This document shows positions 14,222 to 17,183 of a stretch of DNA of 17,183 nt, piece by piece. The number at the start of each line of letters is the position of its first letter. The stretch's first letter is position 1. Both the position numbers and the translations under genes were made by a program. A model generated the notes under the pieces. That model did not search any database. It was not told where the DNA came from and saw nothing but the letters and a program-made list of their open reading frames with translations. The DNA is from CAYLJO01 sp964383905. GTDB lineage: Bacteria; Acidobacteriota; Blastocatellia; Pyrinomonadales; Pyrinomonadaceae. Location of the stretch: assembly GCA_964383905.1 (NCBI GenBank), contig CAYLJO010000129.1, positions 1 through 17,183 on the forward strand. The letters are read 5' to 3'.

Positions 14222-14260
14222 GCTCTTGCTCCACTCTTTGACGGAATTTAAGAGGGTTGG

Positions 14261-14291
14261 AGTATAGCACAGGTGATGACGCTATTCGCAA
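14261..14291 (-). promoter_or_regulatory. candidate promoter of the protease pair
   Basis: On the minus strand TATACT (14266-14261) matches the -10 consensus at 5 of 6. TTGCGA (14291-14286) matches the -35 at 4 of 6, but the spacer is 19 nt, slightly long. Transcription would start about 14254, giving a leader of about 30 nt before the apparent AUC/AUU start at 14221, which includes the GGAG site. Confidence 0.4.
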
Positions 14292-14475
14292 AACCTAAGC
14301 TTGCGTGAAATAATTCCGGCGCAGGGAATGAAATAACAGACGTGCCATTCTATCCTTTTGAATAGAGTGCGCCAGTATGAGATGATTCACGCTCGCTATT
14401 GTGAACATGATACTCTCGCCTGCCGAGGAAGGTGAGAAGAGATTAACGCTTTGATCTCCAGGGAAGGAGCCGACT

Positions 14476-15540
14476 ATGAGAATCAGAACCTCCTGGGCGC
14501 GTCTGCTTTTCGCGTCTGCCTGCGCGCCACTTATGGCGGTCATGACTGCGGGCGGGCACACCATCATTGATCCCAACCCTCCGGCTGAATTGCAGGAGAA
14601 GAAAGCCGAGGGTAAAAAATCTACGGTTTCGGAAGGGGAGTCTAAGGCGGCGCAGAAAATCAACTCCGCTCCCGACCCCGCCGGCAAACTCAAAGCGGCG
14701 GAGGAGTTTCTCAAGAAATACCCGAAGAGCACGCTGAGGCCGCAGGTGGCGGGTTACGTCGCCGGGAATATCGGCCAGGTAACAGACACGGCCCAGCAGA
14801 CCGCCCTCGCCGAACAATTTTTGAGCGTCTTCAAAGAAGCCGGCGAGGCCGATCCCATCTACCCGGTCCTCGTTAACGCTTACGTCAAATCCAAACGCGT
14901 GGATGATGCCTTTCGCACCGCCGCACCAGCGCTCGAGAAGAACCCGGATGACATTCAACTCCTGACGCAGATAACGATCACCGGCGCGCAGCAGGCGCAG
15001 CAACAGAACCCGAAATACATTCAGCAGAGTCAGCAGTACGGCGCACGGGCCGTCTCGCTGATGGAGACTGATAAAAAACCTGCGGCCTTTGATGATGCCC
15101 AATGGAAAGCTTACAAAGCCAGATGGCTGCCGGACCTATACATGTCAATGAGCGTTCTTTCGCTCGCGACCGGGAATACTTCCGACGCGCAGGATCAGCT
15201 TCGCAAAGTAGTTTCTCTCAACCCAACGAACCCCTTCGCCTACGCGCTACTCGGTAACATCGTCAATAGCGAGTACCAGCAGATGGCCCAGCAATACAAC
15301 GCCATGCCGGCCGGGTCGTCGAAGGATGATCTGTTGAAAAAGAGTCGAGCAAAATTGGAACAGGCGGTTGATCTCTACGCGCACTCGGTCGCCCTCTCGG
15401 AGGGCAATGCTCAGTACCAGCAACTCCACGACCAACTCCTGCAGGACCTACAGTCTTATTACAAGTTTCTGCATAACGGCTCGACCGACGGCCTGCAGGC
15501 AATGATTGACAGATATAAAAAGCCGGCTACTTCGCAGTAA
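14476..15540 (+). CDS. secreted TPR-repeat protein
   Basis: This 354-residue protein begins with a basic N-terminus and hydrophobic segment (RIRTSWARLLFASACAPLM, residues 2-20), a signal peptide or lipid-free anchor, followed by a polar lysine- and glutamate-rich linker (36-60). The rest is helical with tetratricopeptide-like pairs, for example GKLKAAEEFLKKYPKSTLRP (69-88), AFRTAAPALEKNPDD and DAQDQLRKVVSLNPTNPFAY, where the final NPTNPFAYALLG is a classic TPR end. It is probably a periplasmic protein-interaction scaffold; no enzyme motif is present. The ATG at 14476 has an excellent ribosome site (GGAAGGAG, 6 nt spacer). The TonB receptor gene follows 350 bp later on the same strand. Confidence 0.85.
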   Translation: MRIRTSWARLLFASACAPLMAVMTAGGHTIIDPNPPAELQEKKAEGKKSTVSEGESKAAQKINSAPDPAGKLKAAEEFLKKYPKSTLRPQVAGYVAGNIGQVTDTAQQTALAEQFLSVFKEAGEADPIYPVLVNAYVKSKRVDDAFRTAAPALEKNPDDIQLLTQITITGAQQAQQQNPKYIQQSQQYGARAVSLMETDKKPAAFDDAQWKAYKARWLPDLYMSMSVLSLATGNTSDAQDQLRKVVSLNPTNPFAYALLGNIVNSEYQQMAQQYNAMPAGSSKDDLLKKSRAKLEQAVDLYAHSVALSEGNAQYQQLHDQLLQDLQSYYKFLHNGSTDGLQAMIDRYKKPATSQ

Positions 15541-15890
15541 GCGGTTTTTGGTTGGGCAAGGATGCGGCTCGGGGCAGGTTTGGACAGGGCGGTCCGCCGG
15601 ACTGATCATATCACTTTTCTCTGCTACATACATGTTTGAATTTTCGCCGTCGCACCCGGGGCCGCGACGTGACAGCAATTAACATCAATTTTACATCCTT
15701 GTAGCACAGAGTTAAAACATGGATGCCATGCTCCCTCACGACTAAGCGCCAGCTTCCAGCCTCAATCACATACAGGCAAAGAGCCTGCATGTAACGATAC
15801 CGGTGTTGACGCTTGGCCACATGCGGTTCTGCGCAAATGACCAGATCTATCTTTTCATAACATCCGATGATCAAGCAGGAGGATTAAGAA
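15541..15890. other. intergenic region upstream of the TonB receptor
   Basis: These 350 bp contain no gene I can support. A candidate promoter is at 15690-15718. A small perfect hairpin CAGGC-AAAGA-GCCTG is at 15773-15787. The putative leader of about 165 nt is long enough to carry regulation, but I see no recognisable riboswitch. Confidence 0.4.
15690..15718 (+). promoter_or_regulatory. candidate promoter of the TonB receptor gene
   Basis: TTTACA (15690-15695, 5 of 6 to the -35 consensus) and TAAAAC (15713-15718, 4 of 6 to the -10) are separated by an ideal 17-nt spacer. The resulting leader would be about 165 nt. Confidence 0.35.
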
Positions 15891-17183
15891 ATGCGGAAGT
15901 CTATGTACTCGTTACCCCTCATATCGTTCATAATCTGCATGTTATGCGTGACTGTCGCCCCGGCGCAGGAACGTAAGGGCACGATCAGCGGCCGCGTGAC
16001 CGACCCCGATCATCGAGCTCTTCAGGGCGCACGCGTGGAGCTCCAGCCCAGAGGACAGGCGGCCGTGTCAGACGAGCAGGGCGAATTCACCATTGCCGAC
16101 GTCGCGCCCGGCGACTACACCCTGACGGTCTCGTACGTGGGATTCTCGCCATTTTCGACTCCAATATCGGTGAAGGCCGGAGCGGTGGCGCAAGCGGATG
16201 CCGCGCTCCAGGTCGCGAAAGTGAGTGAGGCAGTAACCATTCGCGCGGAACGCCAAATCGGTGAGGAGGAGGCGCTCAACCGCGAGCGCACCGCCGAAAA
16301 CATCCTGCAGGTGCTGCCGGCCAACGTCATCCAGAGCTTACCTAACACCAATGTGGCCGACGCGCTGGGCCGGCTGCCGAGCGTGTCGCTGGAGCGGGAC
16401 GAGGGCGAGGGCAAGTACGTCCAGATCCGCGGCACCGAGCCCCGGCTCAGCAACGTCACCATCAACGGCGTGCACGTCTCGTCCCCGGAAGGTAACGTGC
16501 GCCAGGTCAAGTTGGACGTTATCCCGGCAGACCTGGTGGAGTCAATCGAGGTCAGCAAAACGCTTTCGGCCAACCAGGATGGGGACGCCATCGGCGGATC
16601 GATCAACCTGGTGACCAGGACCGCCGGCGACGAGCCCTTTTACAGTATGACAGGGATCTACGGCTACACGCCCATTGTCCAAGGGCGCTCGCTCACCCGG
16701 TTCGACGCAACCGCCGGACGCCGGTTCGGCGCGGAAAAGCGGCTCGGCCTGCTCTTTGGCGGCAGCTATGACTATAACGGACGCGGCATCAACGACATCG
16801 AGCCTGGCCCAACCACTGTTAATTTAATCGACGGCAGCGGGCCTTTCGCGGTGGTCAACGGCACCGATCTCCGTGAATACCTATACTACCGGCATCGCTA
16901 CGGCTTTGCGGGTAGCCTTGACTATCGCCTAAAGAATAATTCAAGCGCGTATGTCCGCGGGCTGTTCTCTGATTTCAAGGACTATGGCGATACGTGGGCC
17001 TATTCGCCCAGTCCCGGTAACTTTATTACTCCGAGCATCACAGACAACACCGGCAGCATGGGTTACAAGCACTACATTCGCCGGCCGGACCAACAGATTT
17101 TCAGCGTGGTCGCGGGCGAAAAACTGAACCTGGGACACTACCTACTCAATTACCAATTCGCAGTTTCCCGCTCGCGTCAGAAA
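15891..17183 (+). CDS. TonB-dependent receptor, N-terminal 431 codons (runs off window)
   Basis: The frame is open from ATG 15891 to the window end, so this is a 3'-truncated view of an outer-membrane TonB-dependent receptor. The ribosome site AGGAGG (15877-15882) has an 8-nt spacer. Residues 1-26 are a signal peptide (hydrophobic SLPLISFIICMLCVTVAPAQ). Residues 28-105 form a carboxypeptidase-regulatory-like domain (GTISGRVTDPD, DEQGEFTIADVAPGDYTLTV). The plug domain follows at about 133-245, with NVADALGRLPSVSLERDEGE, VQIRGTEPRLSNVTINGV and IPADLVESIEVSKTLSANQD then GDAIGGSINLVTR. Barrel strands begin about 250. The family imports siderophores, vitamins or oligosaccharides using TonB energy; the ligand cannot be deduced. 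Oar-like receptors with this N-terminal domain are common in Acidobacteriota. Confidence 0.93.
   Translation, partial: MRKSMYSLPLISFIICMLCVTVAPAQERKGTISGRVTDPDHRALQGARVELQPRGQAAVSDEQGEFTIADVAPGDYTLTVSYVGFSPFSTPISVKAGAVAQADAALQVAKVSEAVTIRAERQIGEEEALNRERTAENILQVLPANVIQSLPNTNVADALGRLPSVSLERDEGEGKYVQIRGTEPRLSNVTINGVHVSSPEGNVRQVKLDVIPADLVESIEVSKTLSANQDGDAIGGSINLVTRTAGDEPFYSMTGIYGYTPIVQGRSLTRFDATAGRRFGAEKRLGLLFGGSYDYNGRGINDIEPGPTTVNLIDGSGPFAVVNGTDLREYLYYRHRYGFAGSLDYRLKNNSSAYVRGLFSDFKDYGDTWAYSPSPGNFITPSITDNTGSMGYKHYIRRPDQQIFSVVAGEKLNLGHYLLNYQFAVSRSRQK

Noticed and set aside
14443..15102. 219-codon minus-strand frame opposite the TPR gene
   Set aside because: The plus-strand frame has a signal peptide, a strong ribosome site and TPR motifs, while the minus frame has none of these.
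15448..15874. Minus-strand frames of 76 and 87 codons in the TPR-TonB receptor gap
   Set aside because: No ribosome site or family resemblance, and they overlap the likely promoter and leader of the TonB receptor.

Overview
The window looks like an accessory stretch of a Gram-negative bacterial chromosome, most likely Acidobacteriota. This assignment is an inference from gene content: an Oar-like TonB-dependent receptor with an N-terminal carboxypeptidase-regulatory-like domain, a GTP-type PEP carboxykinase, a secreted YVTN beta-propeller, and a NitT/TauT-type ABC pair with a C-terminally extended ATPase and a doubled permease. There is no rRNA, tRNA, CRISPR array or recognisable transposase.

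Layout. At 210-680 (+) lies a small four-helix membrane protein. From 6487 down to 785 six genes run on the minus strand: a small CxxC-pair protein, a ferritin-like di-iron gene broken by an amber codon and probably a frameshift, a carboxymuconolactone decarboxylase (CMD/AhpD-like) gene with an in-frame TGA, a GNAT acetyltransferase, an ABC ATPase and a double permease. At 6712-7104 (+) is a small hypothetical gene, then about 490 bp of non-coding DNA with a short direct repeat. From 9465 leftwards is pckG, and from 11451 leftwards a 2-hydroxycarboxylate (CCS-family) transporter, with an N-terminal methyltransferase stub between them. From 12650 leftwards is a YVTN beta-propeller gene without a usable start or signal peptide. 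A small secreted basic protein (13319-13582, +) converges on a minus-strand pair: a small gene with no AUG/GUG/UUG start, overlapping a retropepsin-like aspartic protease. The right end (+) holds a secreted TPR protein and the first 431 codons of a TonB-dependent receptor.

Main discoveries. (1) The CMD gene (5536-4997) has an in-frame TGA exactly where the second cysteine of the family CxxC motif belongs. Family sequence continues in the same frame on both sides, and a bipartite hairpin with a G-first apical loop starts 3 nt after the TGA. This is a strong candidate CxxU selenoprotein. (2) A perfect 137-bp direct repeat covers the pckG leader, ribosome site, start codon and the first two further codons (9456-9592), and recurs upstream of the truncated YVTN gene (12985-13121). 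It brackets the transporter block. (3) The protease partner gene appears to start on AUC or AUU behind a good Shine-Dalgarno sequence.

Functional picture. pckG and the di/tricarboxylate carrier fit C4/C6-acid use and gluconeogenesis. The ferritin-like and CMD genes suggest redox or oxidative-stress chemistry. The TonB receptor and ABC importer suggest nutrient uptake. Several genes are visibly broken (ferritin-like, methyltransferase stub, YVTN N-terminus), so the region is partly decaying, and this must be weighed against the selenoprotein reading.
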